Assembly: GCF_016894245.1 (NCBI RefSeq)
Contig: NZ_CP069792.1
Location: forward strand, 2,356,001 to 2,420,000
Direction: 5' to 3'
Length of the DNA: 64,000 nucleotides
Origin: Corynebacterium kroppenstedtii
Lineage (GTDB): Bacteria > Actinomycetota > Actinomycetes > Mycobacteriales > Mycobacteriaceae
Part shown: positions 39,732 to 48,893 of the stretch, piece by piece
Layout: every line of letters begins with the position of its first letter
Numbering within the stretch: the stretch's first letter is position 1
Made by a program: the position numbers and the translations under genes
The notes under the pieces: model-generated
The model's input: the letters and a program-made list of their open reading frames with translations, nothing else
Databases searched by the model: none
What the model was told of the DNA's origin: nothing

Positions 39732-40922
39732 ATGGCTCAACGGGGTTGGCGAACATTCCTCAAACCAGGATGGGTAATTACCGCAATCCTGGTGATCGCG
39801 TTCGCCTATGTGGCGTTCACAGTTCTAGCGCCGTGGCAACTCGGGAAGAATTCGCGAACGCAGGCAACCAATCACAGGTTGGAAAAAGCGTTCCACGCGG
39901 ACCCCGTGCCTCTGTCGAAGGTTATTACGAAGACAGCATCGGCTCCGACCGGTACCATCGACGAATCTAACGAATGGAAACGCGTCAGATTCCAAGGTTC
40001 TTTTCTGGCCGACGAGGAGCTGGTGCTGCGCAATCGCCCAGTCAATTCTGATGCTGCATACCAGATTTTGACGCCGTTCCGTACCGATGATGGCACGGTC
40101 ATCATGGTGAACCGGGGCTATGTTAGGCCCGAATCCGGTAGCAGGATTCCGTCGTTTTCTCCTCCACCCAGCGGTAGGGTGGCGATCCAAGGCTATGTTC
40201 GTTTGGACGAACCTGCTCCTGAGCAGCTGAAAACAACTCATGACGATGGCTACACAGAGATCACGAACTTATCGTCATCCTGGTACGAGAAAGAAATACC
40301 CCAAGAAAAGTTTGTTCACGGATATGTCCAGCTCGAAGACAATCAGCCTGGGACGCTCAATGCTATCCCACTTCCCCAACTGGATTCTGGTCCCTACCTG
40401 TCGTATGGCATCCAGTGGATTACGTTCGGAATTTTAGCTCCCCTCGGGCTGGGCTACTTTGCGTGGGCTGAGATTCGGGAACGCCGCAAAGCCCGCGAAG
40501 AAGAGCAAGAATACGGTGCACTGGGTGACGAAGACATCACCTCAAATGACACGCCGACAACCGACGAGGCAGCTGACGACGACCGCAATGCCGGGGAGAG
40601 CGCGGCGATATCCAACGACGATGCTGAACCAGATGAGGGTGCGTATTCTCAGAAGGATGCCGGCTCCCTTAAGCGCGTGGACCCAGAGGAAAGCCGAGAA
40701 ACACCGTCGAAGGACGCGCCTCCCGATCGGCGACGTCAGAACAAACCATCCAGCTCCGACGATGACACCGCCGACGAGGACAGCGCCCACGAGGACAGGG
40801 CTGGTCGCGACTCACAACCAGAGCCGACCTATCAGCAGGATTTGTACGATACCCGTTACGGAGGAACTAAACGCCGTAACGCCTTCGCTCAACGTCTTAA
40901 GAAGGACCAAGAGCGCTTCTGA
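39732..40922 (+). CDS. SURF1-family cytochrome oxidase assembly protein
   Basis: Membrane protein with one TM helix at each end of the SURF1 domain (about residues 14-35 and 216-240) and conserved PWQLGKN and VNRGYVRPES motifs. It is expected to help haem insertion into the aa3 oxidase whose subunits lie at the window start. The family is usually about 240-300 aa; this protein has 396 because of a 150-residue acidic, Asp/Glu/Ser-rich cytoplasmic tail that looks disordered. Confidence 0.9.
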   Translation: MAQRGWRTFLKPGWVITAILVIAFAYVAFTVLAPWQLGKNSRTQATNHRLEKAFHADPVPLSKVITKTASAPTGTIDESNEWKRVRFQGSFLADEELVLRNRPVNSDAAYQILTPFRTDDGTVIMVNRGYVRPESGSRIPSFSPPPSGRVAIQGYVRLDEPAPEQLKTTHDDGYTEITNLSSSWYEKEIPQEKFVHGYVQLEDNQPGTLNAIPLPQLDSGPYLSYGIQWITFGILAPLGLGYFAWAEIRERRKAREEEQEYGALGDEDITSNDTPTTDEAADDDRNAGESAAISNDDAEPDEGAYSQKDAGSLKRVDPEESRETPSKDAPPDRRRQNKPSSSDDDTADEDSAHEDRAGRDSQPEPTYQQDLYDTRYGGTKRRNAFAQRLKKDQERF

Positions 40923-40961
40923 TTAAAAGGCGCTACTTGTCATCGCCTATTCAAGACTGGT

Positions 40962-41990
40962 TTACCGCCGGTCCGTGCACCGCACAAGGAGAAGCGCGAT
41001 ACCCAAAGCTGCGTATTGAACACCGCGTGACAGCGTGACCGCGCGTCTGACGTCGGCAATAGTTGGTGCAGGCCCCTCCCCCATGACTGGGCGCATTTCA
41101 ACTCCATAGGAATACTGCGTGGCGCCGCCCAGTTGCACACCCAAAGCACCGGCGGCGGTGGATTCCACAACTCCCGCGTTAGGGCTGGGATGGTTTTGTT
41201 TCCGCCACGCCTTGATCGACCGCCGCCCGCCAACGGCGGAGTGGATGAGCGCTGTCACTCGCGCGATCGGCCAATTTGCCAGGTCATCCAGCTTGGCAGC
41301 GGCCCAACCGAAGTTCATGTATCGGTCGCTCTTGTAGCCCACCATCGCATCGAGGGTGTTAATGCACCGGTGCGCCACCACTCCAGGAGCTCCCGCCAGC
41401 GCTCCCCAGATCAGGGTTCCGACGCTGGCATCAGACGTATTTTCAGCTAGAGACTCTACCGCAGCGCGGGCAATGCCATCGGCCTCGAGCGAGTTCGGGT
41501 CGCGGGAACACAACCAAGGAACCCACTGGCGGGGCTCGTCGATAGTAGTCATGCCGGATTGGTACTGCTCTAATGCCGTGGCAACTCGGCCACCCGTCCG
41601 GGCAAGACTTGTCCCGCCGAGGCTAAAGAATGTGACGACGCCAAGCACGATCGCGTGCCGTGTGGTGCGACGAGGGCCGGCGAGCGCCGTGGTGGCAAGT
41701 ACGGGGATGCCAATTGACACCGCTTCGAACGCAACGCCACGGGGACGGGAATCGGCATAAATTCTCTCCTCCAGGGCTTGCGCTGCGCGTCCAAATAATG
41801 CGACGGGGTGATAGGAGGCTGGGTCGCCGACGATAGCGTCGGCAAGAAAACCTCCTACTAGCCCATACTGTTCCGGGGTGAGATGGAGGAACTGAGGATG
41901 AAAGAACTTCGATCCGCTGCTGCAGCTACTGTCACTACGTCGCGCGTGGCTCATCTTCGTGCGGTACCATTGTGCACCACGGCTTAGCAT
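40962..41990 (-). CDS. cobD: Adenosylcobinamide-phosphate synthase (CobD/CbiB)
   Basis: Integral membrane enzyme that attaches the aminopropanol arm to cobyric acid. Family landmarks are GDPASYHPVALFGR, SENTSDASV and the DDLANWPIAR loop. 342 aa from ATG 41990, which lies inside the last codons of the upstream eight-cysteine gene (CCATGCTAA), implying coupling. An internal ATG at 41954 is an alternative; neither has a clear ribosome site. Confidence 0.9.
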   Translation of the reverse strand: MLSRGAQWYRTKMSHARRSDSSCSSGSKFFHPQFLHLTPEQYGLVGGFLADAIVGDPASYHPVALFGRAAQALEERIYADSRPRGVAFEAVSIGIPVLATTALAGPRRTTRHAIVLGVVTFFSLGGTSLARTGGRVATALEQYQSGMTTIDEPRQWVPWLCSRDPNSLEADGIARAAVESLAENTSDASVGTLIWGALAGAPGVVAHRCINTLDAMVGYKSDRYMNFGWAAAKLDDLANWPIARVTALIHSAVGGRRSIKAWRKQNHPSPNAGVVESTAAGALGVQLGGATQYSYGVEMRPVMGEGPAPTIADVRRAVTLSRGVQYAALGIALLLVRCTDRR

Positions 41991-42973
41991 GGCGATGAAT
42001 AACTATCGTCATTGTTGAGCCGGCGGGGAAAAGCACCACTCGTCTTGGAAGCGGCATCACATACAGCATCGAGATCGTTCCCATAGTCGACTAACACGGG
42101 ATAGACCAGATTGCCGTTCGAATCCTTTTTCCGCAATGATGGGCAGGCACCGGGGTAGGTGTAATAAGCGTCAGAGTTGCTAGCCAACGCTGACCGCAAT
42201 TTACCTTTGGTGTCCCCGCCCGGTTGATCAGTGACGGATTGCACGATCAAGACATAATTACCGTTGCAGGTGACATTGCGAATGGAGCGAGTGCTTCCGT
42301 TAACCGACACCGAGGTGATGGTTCCGTCGCTATTATTATTGTTCGGGTGCTTTTTCGCTTCTGACGCAGGCGTACACCGGCCAAACAGGCGTTGCGTATT
42401 TTCGGGAACACCATCGCGCTGCATTTTTTCATCGCTGTAGCACGGGCCACCTATTGGTGAATAGATATTTTCTTCATCCGGGTAGTATTCCTCCCATTTA
42501 GACCCCGTCCAATGCAGAGGGATAAGCCAATCCGAACCGTGCTGAATTGCTCCCGCCCACGTGCCGTCACACTTTTCAACATCGTCAAGCTCAGCGGGGA
42601 CGACACCAGTTTCATGCATGTACTCAATGGTGCACCGCTCGCTCACAGAGGGGCCGCTCTCGTTGTCGCTATCGTCAGCCTCTTCTGTAGAGCTAGTTTC
42701 TTGGCTATCTTCAGCCGGCGCGGTCGTAGACTCTGTCGACGCCCCACCACCGTCGGCAGAAGTGTTGTTATTGGCACGGTTGTTAATGAATTGCACCGTA
42801 ATAACAACGACCGCGGCGATCACAACCAGAGCCAGAAGAGTCCACAAAATGGGGATGGCACGTGAGCGTTTTTTCGGCTGGTCGGGAACCTGTTGAGATG
42901 CCTGCTGATTCGAGGCACCACCGTCAACACCCCACTGATCGTTTCCGGCATTCCATTGATTGTTTCCACTCAT
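41984..42973 (-). CDS. Membrane-anchored eight-cysteine protein, paralogue A
   Basis: 329 aa, not recognised. A Gln/Asn-rich cytoplasmic head (1-35) precedes one TM helix (39-63), a Ser/Thr/Glu-rich linker (65-112) and an extracellular domain with eight Cys at residues 114, 135, 178, 200, 236, 277, 305 and 329, ending in SSPC. The same eight Cys occur in the upstream neighbour at almost the same spacing, so four disulfides are likely. It is a tandem duplicate, probably an exported structural or binding protein; no enzymatic motif is visible. Confidence 0.8.
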   Translation of the reverse strand: MSGNNQWNAGNDQWGVDGGASNQQASQQVPDQPKKRSRAIPILWTLLALVVIAAVVVITVQFINNRANNNTSADGGGASTESTTAPAEDSQETSSTEEADDSDNESGPSVSERCTIEYMHETGVVPAELDDVEKCDGTWAGAIQHGSDWLIPLHWTGSKWEEYYPDEENIYSPIGGPCYSDEKMQRDGVPENTQRLFGRCTPASEAKKHPNNNNSDGTITSVSVNGSTRSIRNVTCNGNYVLIVQSVTDQPGGDTKGKLRSALASNSDAYYTYPGACPSLRKKDSNGNLVYPVLVDYGNDLDAVCDAASKTSGAFPRRLNNDDSYSSPC

Positions 42974-43005
42974 CGTTTCATCCTTGGTGGGCTGTCACAA
43001 TGTGA

Positions 43006-44004
43006 CTAGCACGGGGAGCTAAAGTCACCACGATCGTTGAGGGTTCGTGGATACCAGTTACTTCTCGACTTCGCTTCTTCGCACATGGCGCTTCTATCGG
43101 AGCCGAAATCTTCATATACAGGATAAATATCATCGCCATTGAGCTGTCCACGTAATGACGAACAATGTCCTGGAGTCATAAATTCAGAACCAGGGTTGGC
43201 CGCGAGTGCTCGTGAAATATCTCCGGCTGTTGCGTCTTTGTTTATATCAACGATTGAATCCTTGATAACGATATTTCTTCCGTCACAGGACGGCGACGAG
43301 GCACGCACAGTCCGGCCAGAAACATTTACCGACGAAATATAACCACTGGAATCAGCATTGTCGGACGACGATGACTTATTGCTCTTCGTGGTCTCATCCG
43401 GGGTACATTCTAAGAATCGAGATCGTATCTCCGATGGAACATGATCAGCGTCTAACCTTGAACTAGAAAAACAGTCATATCCACTAATTCCGGCAACTCC
43501 GTCTCGTTCATACTTGGACCAGTGACCATTAGCCCAGTGATAGTAACGCACATCGTCAGTTCGAGGTACGCCGAACAGTAACCAGTCACCCGAGCAATAA
43601 ATTATTTCATGCTCATCCGCCAGGTGCGGTATGTCTTTGAGCAAGTTGGATTCATCACAACGGTCGGGCGAAGCTTTTTTGTCGCCATCAGACGCGGACG
43701 GTGTTGAGGGGTTCGCGGTGCTCACCTTCGGCGGTGACTCTGACTGACTTTCCAGTGTTCCACTGCTAGCTGCTGCGACAGATTCGTCTTGGCCGCTGTT
43801 CTTATGGGCATTATTCAACGCAATCCATATGATTGAAGCCCCAATGACGAGGGCAACAGTTATGACGACTGTTATGCCAATAGGCATAAGGTTCCGCTTT
43901 TTTGGCGGCTTAGGGTCATTGTTTTGAGGGGGATAGAGGGATCCCCATTCGCCATTAGTTCCTGAAGTCGAATTCTCCAAACGTCGACCGGGCTCGTGAT
44001 TCAT
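43006..44004 (-). CDS. Membrane-anchored eight-cysteine protein, paralogue B
   Basis: 332 aa from ATG 44004; not recognised. Head 1-38 with PPKKRN, TM helix 40-62, Ser-rich linker, then Cys at 116, 137, 178, 200, 240, 281, 308 and 332, with terminal SSPC as in paralogue A. Shared blocks include YPV(Y/L)xDxGxD, AxC(D/E)xA and PR(T/R)LN. It lies 32 nt upstream of paralogue A on the same strand. An AAAGG stretch precedes the start by about 11 nt. The frame open to 44091 adds a poor leader. Confidence 0.78.
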   Translation of the reverse strand: MNHEPGRRLENSTSGTNGEWGSLYPPQNNDPKPPKKRNLMPIGITVVITVALVIGASIIWIALNNAHKNSGQDESVAAASSGTLESQSESPPKVSTANPSTPSASDGDKKASPDRCDESNLLKDIPHLADEHEIIYCSGDWLLFGVPRTDDVRYYHWANGHWSKYERDGVAGISGYDCFSSSRLDADHVPSEIRSRFLECTPDETTKSNKSSSSDNADSSGYISSVNVSGRTVRASSPSCDGRNIVIKDSIVDINKDATAGDISRALAANPGSEFMTPGHCSSLRGQLNGDDIYPVYEDFGSDRSAMCEEAKSRSNWYPRTLNDRGDFSSPC

Positions 44005-44158
44005 GGAGAATACCCCTTTATAAACAGTCAGCGCGTGAGCAATGGGAGGCAGTTGGCCACAAGCAGTGTACCCAGATGACCACAGCGACATAGAGTCCGG
44101 TACATGTGTCAGCCAGCTTTCCTACCCCAGCCTGAGGGTAAAACAGGAGCCATACGAC

Positions 44159-44188
44159 AAAAACCTCTATCCGCTGTGCGAATAGAGG
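44159..44188 (-). terminator. Terminator of tRNA-Val
   Basis: CCTCTAT / ATAGAGG stem with an 11-nt loop, followed on the minus strand by TTTTT. Confidence 0.75.
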
Positions 44189-44202
44189 TCGTTATTGTAG
44201 TG

Positions 44203-44275
44203 TGCGCCCTGACGGGTTCGAACCGCCGACCTGCTGGGTGTAAACCAGCTGCTCTTCCAGCTGAGCTAAAGGCGC
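44203..44275 (-). tRNA. tRNA-Val (anticodon TAC)
   Basis: 73 nt. Acceptor GCGCCTT pairs with AGGGCGC, D-arm GCTC...GAGC, anticodon stem GCTGG/CCAGC around loop TTTACAC, and T-loop GGTTCGAACC. The CCA end is not encoded. Confidence 0.95.
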
Positions 44276-44476
44276 TTATTCATTTCTGGCTCACGGCATT
44301 GCTGCTCTTAGGCCGTAGACAAAGCTAGCATATGCCGCAGTAGAAAGAGAAAACCGCTGAAAATCGGACTTTCTACGCCTATAAAAGGGGGACGCAAACT
44401 CAGAAAGTCGACACGTGAATAGGGGTTTAAGCAGCAGGAAACTCGATGGCCTTACTGCTTGAGACCAGTGCCTACT

Positions 44477-44899
44477 TTAGTTCCGACGCGCCCCACGTTG
44501 AACCAAGCAGGACCCTTGCCAGTCCCCCAACCGCAAGGCGGAGGTCTGCACCAGCCCGGCCAATTGGGCATTTTCAGCGATATCCCCCGGTGGAACGGTG
44601 CCTTCTTGTCCTGCCCCTGGGGTCACCAACCAGATTTGGCCGTCTTCCGCTAGTGCCCGTGTGGCATCCACGAGTCCATCAACGAGGTCTCCGTCGTCGT
44701 CTCGCCACCATAACAAGACAACGTCGACAATTTCGTCGGTATCGGGGTCATCCAAGAGAGGTTCGCCTATGACATCTTCAAGCGATTCGCTTACTGCTGA
44801 ATCGCAGTCGTCATCCCACCCGAGTTCCAGGATGATATTTCCTTTTGTCACGCCCATGCGATCAGCAAAGTCTTTGTCGCGCGTGGCCGCCTCGCCCAC
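44477..44899 (-). CDS. DUF3052 family protein
   Basis: 140 aa acidic protein of unknown function, conserved in actinobacteria beside aceE (the Mycobacterium gene also lies next to aceE). The central DVVLLWWRDDDGDLVD segment is characteristic. Start GTG 44899 is 9 nt after AAGGAGG; the frame open to 44920 begins with TTG inside that ribosome site. Divergent from aceE. Confidence 0.85.
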   Translation of the reverse strand: MGEAATRDKDFADRMGVTKGNIILELGWDDDCDSAVSESLEDVIGEPLLDDPDTDEIVDVVLLWWRDDDGDLVDGLVDATRALAEDGQIWLVTPGAGQEGTVPPGDIAENAQLAGLVQTSALRLGDWQGSCLVQRGARRN

Positions 44900-45160
44900 G
44901 GTTTGGTGCCTCCTTGACAATATGGATTGAATTATTAGCGAGGTTACCGTTTTTATGTGAAATTATCTCATCGACTCTCCCATGGAGTCCCCCATAATCC
45001 CCCAGAATGACACTCCCGGCGTACATAAAGGGGCCACCCCCACCCAAATTGATTGATTTCTGCTGGAAAGAGTGCCGCTGCGTAGAATCGATTCAGATAA
45101 AGATTTTGGCCATTGTCCAAGAGTTTTGGCCACATTCCACAAGTTCAGGAGTACACGTCG
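44900..45160. promoter_or_regulatory. Divergent promoter region, DUF3052 gene / aceE
   Basis: Contains a small GACTC/GAGTC hairpin at 44973-44989, a C-rich stretch, TAGAAT (45083-45088) as aceE -10 candidate, and a tandem 20-bp repeat just before the aceE ribosome site. Confidence 0.5.
45104..45143 (+). repeat. Two tandem imperfect 20-bp repeats in the aceE leader
   Basis: Units at 45104-45123 and 45124-45143 both begin TTTTGGCCA and agree at 15 of 20 positions. They lie between the -10 candidate and the AGGAG ribosome site, so they would be in the mRNA leader. Confidence 0.65.
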
Positions 45161-47881
45161 ATGACTGATACCTCGCCCGATTCATCGCGAGACAGCAATT
45201 TCGCCCTCATTCGTGATGGTGTCGCGTCCTACCTCAATGACAGCGACCCCGAAGAAACTCGTGAATGGCTTGAGTCCCTAGACGGGATGCTGGAGAACGC
45301 AGATAGTGATCGCGCTCGCTACATCATGTTGCGCATGATTGAGCGTGCGACGGCGAAACGCGTTTCCCTCCCTTCCCTCACATCGACCGACTATGTCAAC
45401 ACTATTCCGACGACGATGGAGCCCGAGTTCCCCGGCGACGAGGAGATAGAGAAGCGCTATCGTCGGTGGATTCGGTGGAATGCGGCGATCATGGTTCACC
45501 GTGCCCAGCGCCCCGGCATTGGAGTCGGAGGACACATTTCCACGTATGCGGGCGCTGCTCCTCTCTACGAAGTTGGGTTTAACCACTTCTTCAAGGGCAA
45601 GGACCATCCAGGCGGCGGGGACCAAGTATTTTTCCAAGGACATGCGTCGCCCGGGATGTATGCCCGAGCATTCCTAGAGGGCCGACTAAGCGAAGAGGAC
45701 ATGGATGGCTTCCGCCAGGAAGTCTCCCGCGAACACCGTGGCCTCCCCTCCTATCCTCACCCGCACGGAATGCCCAACTTCTGGGAATTCCCCACAGTCT
45801 CGATGGGCCTCGGCCCCATGGAGGCGATCTTCCAGGCGCGGTTCAACCGCTATCTCCTCAACCGTGGCATTAAGGACACCTCGCAGCAACACGTATGGGC
45901 GTTCCTCGGCGATGGCGAGATGGATGAGCCAGAATCACGCGGCCTCCTGCAGATCGCATCGCTCAACAACCTGGATAACCTCACATTCGTCGTGAACTGT
46001 AACTTGCAGCGTCTCGACGGCCCTGTCCGCGGCAACACGAAGATTATCCAGGAATTGGAATCCTTCTTCCGCGGTGCCGGCTGGTCCGTCATCAAGGTCG
46101 TGTGGGGGCGTGAGTGGGACAAGCTCTTCGCCGCCGACAAAGAGGGCGCCCTGGTTGACCTCATGAACAACACGCATGACGGGGATTTCCAGACGTTCAA
46201 GGCCAACGACGGGGCATACATCCGCGAGCACTTCTTCGGTCGCGATCCTCGCACCGCGAAACTCGTCGAAAATATGTCTGATGAGGACATTTGGCATCTT
46301 CGCCGCGGCGGTCACGACTACCGCAAGATTTTTGCCGCCTACCAGCGTGCTCTGGCGACGAAGGACCGGCCGACCGTCATTCTGGCCCACACGATTAAAG
46401 GCTATGGTCTGGGCCACAACTTCGAGGGGCGCAACGCGACCCACCAGATGAAGAAGCTGACCCTCGACGACCTCAAGCTCTTCCGGACGAAGCAGGATAT
46501 TCCGATCTCTGATGAGGAATTAGAGAAGGATCCCAAGCTGCCTCCGTATTACAACCCCGGTCCCGATGCTCCTGAGATCAAGTACATGCTGGAGCGTAGG
46601 AAAGAGCTGGGTGGTTTCTTGCCGGAGCGACGCAACACGTTCACGCCGCTCTCCGTTCCTGGTGTGGACAAGCTCAAGCAGATGCGTAAGGATTCCGGCA
46701 AGCAGGAAGTGGCTACCACGATGGCCATTGTCCGCATCATGAAAGCGCTGATGCGTGACAAGGAAATTAAGCGCCGCGTGGTGCCGATTGTTCCGGATGA
46801 GGCTCGTACATTCGGTTTGGATTCATGGTTCCCGACGAACAAGATTTACAACCCGCATGGTCAGCGGTACACGGCTGTGGATCACGACTTGATGCTGTCG
46901 TACACCGAGTCTACCGACGGACAGATGATGCATGAGGGCATCGATGAGGCCGGATCGGTTGCAGAGTTCCAGGCGGCGGGTACGTCGTACGCCACTCATG
47001 GCGAACCCATGATTCCGCTGTACATCTTCTACTCCATGTTCGGTTTCCAACGTACTGGTGATTCCATCTGGGCAGCCGGAGACCAAATGGCACGTGGATT
47101 CCTCATTGGAGCCACAGCTGGACGAACAACCTTGACAGGCGAGGGTCTCCAGCACATGGACGGCAACAGCTTGACGCTCGCAACAACGAACCCGTCTGTT
47201 GTCTCCTATGACTGCGCATTCTCCTACGAGTTGGCGCATATTATTCCTCGCGGAATTGATCGCATGTACGGGGATTGCCCTGGTGAAAACGTCATCTACT
47301 ACCTCACGTGCTACAACGAGCCCATCCACCAGCCCACTGAGCCGGAGAACCTCGACGTCGAGGGCGTTCACAAGGGCATTTACCAATACAAGGATGGTAA
47401 AGATGCGACCATCATGGCGTCGGGTATCGGTATGCAGGCTGCTCTGAAAGCTCGCGATATCCTTGCCGACAAGTTCGACGTCGATGCGGCTATCTACTCG
47501 GTGACGTCATGGACGGAATTAGCTCGCGACGGTGTTCGCCATGATCGCGAGCAACTGCGCCACCCATCGAAGGACGTGGGCAAGGCATTCTTGGAAAAGC
47601 AGCTGAGCGGGGCCCGCGGGCCATTTGTTGCTGCGTCCGATTTCGATACGACAATTGGTGAAACGATCCGCAAGTGGGTGCCGGGCGATTACACCGTGCT
47701 CGGCTGTGACGGGTTCGGGTTCTCTGACACTCGTGCAGCTGCGCGCCGGTACTTCAATACCGATGCGGAATCGATTGTCGTCGCTGTCTTAGCTGGGTTG
47801 GCCCGGGAAGGGAAGATTGAGGTCTCGGTGGCTGATCAAGCCGCGAAGGATCTACACATCGACGACCCCACTAAGGCATAA
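45161..47881 (+). CDS. aceE: Pyruvate dehydrogenase E1 component (homodimeric)
   Basis: TPP-dependent E1 that decarboxylates pyruvate and loads acetyl onto the lipoyl domains of the E2 at 14-16 kb. The TPP motif [10 protein letters not shown]...NN is at about residue 246, and the homodimeric AceE length (906 aa) is normal. ATG 45161 (MTDTSPDSS) is 9 nt after AGGAG; an upstream in-frame ATG at 45113 lies inside the 20-bp repeat. AceE is not clustered with its E2, as in other corynebacteria. Confidence 0.96.
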   Translation: MTDTSPDSSRDSNFALIRDGVASYLNDSDPEETREWLESLDGMLENADSDRARYIMLRMIERATAKRVSLPSLTSTDYVNTIPTTMEPEFPGDEEIEKRYRRWIRWNAAIMVHRAQRPGIGVGGHISTYAGAAPLYEVGFNHFFKGKDHPGGGDQVFFQGHASPGMYARAFLEGRLSEEDMDGFRQEVSREHRGLPSYPHPHGMPNFWEFPTVSMGLGPMEAIFQARFNRYLLNRGIKDTSQQHVWAFLGDGEMDEPESRGLLQIASLNNLDNLTFVVNCNLQRLDGPVRGNTKIIQELESFFRGAGWSVIKVVWGREWDKLFAADKEGALVDLMNNTHDGDFQTFKANDGAYIREHFFGRDPRTAKLVENMSDEDIWHLRRGGHDYRKIFAAYQRALATKDRPTVILAHTIKGYGLGHNFEGRNATHQMKKLTLDDLKLFRTKQDIPISDEELEKDPKLPPYYNPGPDAPEIKYMLERRKELGGFLPERRNTFTPLSVPGVDKLKQMRKDSGKQEVATTMAIVRIMKALMRDKEIKRRVVPIVPDEARTFGLDSWFPTNKIYNPHGQRYTAVDHDLMLSYTESTDGQMMHEGIDEAGSVAEFQAAGTSYATHGEPMIPLYIFYSMFGFQRTGDSIWAAGDQMARGFLIGATAGRTTLTGEGLQHMDGNSLTLATTNPSVVSYDCAFSYELAHIIPRGIDRMYGDCPGENVIYYLTCYNEPIHQPTEPENLDVEGVHKGIYQYKDGKDATIMASGIGMQAALKARDILADKFDVDAAIYSVTSWTELARDGVRHDREQLRHPSKDVGKAFLEKQLSGARGPFVAASDFDTTIGETIRKWVPGDYTVLGCDGFGFSDTRAAARRYFNTDAESIVVAVLAGLAREGKIEVSVADQAAKDLHIDDPTKA

Positions 47882-47969
47882 CACCTCGGGTCGGCTCTAA
47901 CCACCGGGTCGATCCCACGACACGCGCTTTTAACAGTCCACGAGACACAGCGTCAGGCTCCTTGCCTGG

Positions 47970-47975
47970 TAGCCT
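47970..47975 (+). promoter_or_regulatory. -10 box for leaderless ACP mRNA
   Basis: TAGCCT ends 6 nt before GTG 47982, with no ribosome site. Confidence 0.5.
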
Positions 47976-47981
47976 GGCCTC

Positions 47982-48209
47982 GTGGACGTTTTTCATGAGG
48001 TCAAAAGCATTGTGGCGAAATATGGACACGTTGACCCTGACGACATCACTCTCGACTCCACCGTGGATAGTCTCAGCCTTGATTCCCTGTCTCTGATCGA
48101 CATTGGCGTGGGCATTGAGGAACATTCGGGGCGGCGGGTCGACCAAAAGCAGATCGATTCGTTCACGTCGATTAGGGATATGGTCGACTTTATGGAGCAC
48201 GATTCCTAA
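47982..48209 (+). CDS. Acyl carrier protein
   Basis: 75 aa with a DSL-type phosphopantetheine site (SLDSLSLIDIGVGIEE, Ser near residue 35-37) and a four-helix length. It sits 100 nt after aceE, the position of acpM in mycobacteria, but fabD and kas genes do not follow here, and the sequence is short and divergent. GTG start 47982. It may serve a specialised acyl pathway or be the general fatty-acid ACP. Confidence 0.82.
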   Translation: MDVFHEVKSIVAKYGHVDPDDITLDSTVDSLSLDSLSLIDIGVGIEEHSGRRVDQKQIDSFTSIRDMVDFMEHDS

Positions 48210-48254
48210 CCATCACCATCACGGAATCATAACCGCAACGACGTCACGAGGTTG

Positions 48255-48629
48255 TCATGTTTGACGCACTAGCTTTGCGTCGTGGCCACGGTCTGAACCC
48301 ACGTTAACCGGGTTTGCGTTATTGGCGCTATCGTCTACACCGTCATCGTTGACAGCGGGCACTAGTTCTGGAGCGTAATCCCAGGCTTCACCTAAAGCGC
48401 TACGGATGGCAGCGTCGATGCCCTGACGAGTTGTTGCCTCGGCGAGAATGGCGCGAAGGCGATGCTCTGTCAGAACAATGTTCCCTAATTCATCAATATC
48501 TGCAACATGCAGCCCTAGGCTCGGCGTAAACCTCCACATGCTTTTTCCGTATTCAATAACGCAAAAGGGCTCTCCGGTCCGCAAAAGTTGACGCACCAAT
48601 TCGGCCCCACCGTTGTTGACGTAGATCAT
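48255..48629 (-). CDS. Hypothetical protein
   Basis: 124 aa, not recognised. The first 95 residues (IYVNNGGAELVRQLLRTGEP, then FCVIEYGKSMWRF and ALGEAWDYAPELVP) look like a compact alpha/beta domain; the tail is Asn/Asp-rich. ATG 48629 lies 7 nt after AAGGAG, and GTG 48632 is one codon earlier. The frame open to 48776 is not supported by a ribosome site. No membrane segment. Confidence 0.6.
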   Translation of the reverse strand: MIYVNNGGAELVRQLLRTGEPFCVIEYGKSMWRFTPSLGLHVADIDELGNIVLTEHRLRAILAEATTRQGIDAAIRSALGEAWDYAPELVPAVNDDGVDDSANNANPVNVGSDRGHDAKLVRQT

Positions 48630-48893
48630 CACCGTTCTCCTTAGGTTGTCACCAAGAAGCGCGGTGAGCTGGCTTCCCCTCCAGCTCCGACGGCTTGCTT
48701 TCCCCCATATTCCGGAACACATTCCCGACGCCGCAACCTCAAGTAGCGCTTTATCCCCCGTGTGGGTTTGCAACATAAGTGCAGGTCATAACGCATGTTG
48801 CGCATGTTAACTAGTGTGAATGTTGGTGCCAGGCGGTGAAGTCCTCGTTTGTGCCCCTCTCCCCCCACTAAAGACCCGCTCATGGCCCATGAG

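Noticed and set aside
40927..40948. Hairpin between SURF1 gene and cobD
   Set aside because: Only a 5-bp AGGCG/CGCCT stem with an 11-nt loop and no T-run; too weak to call a terminator.
44940..45060. Possible 6C RNA upstream of aceE
   Set aside because: The stretch is C-rich, but it lacks two hairpins with six or more C in each loop.
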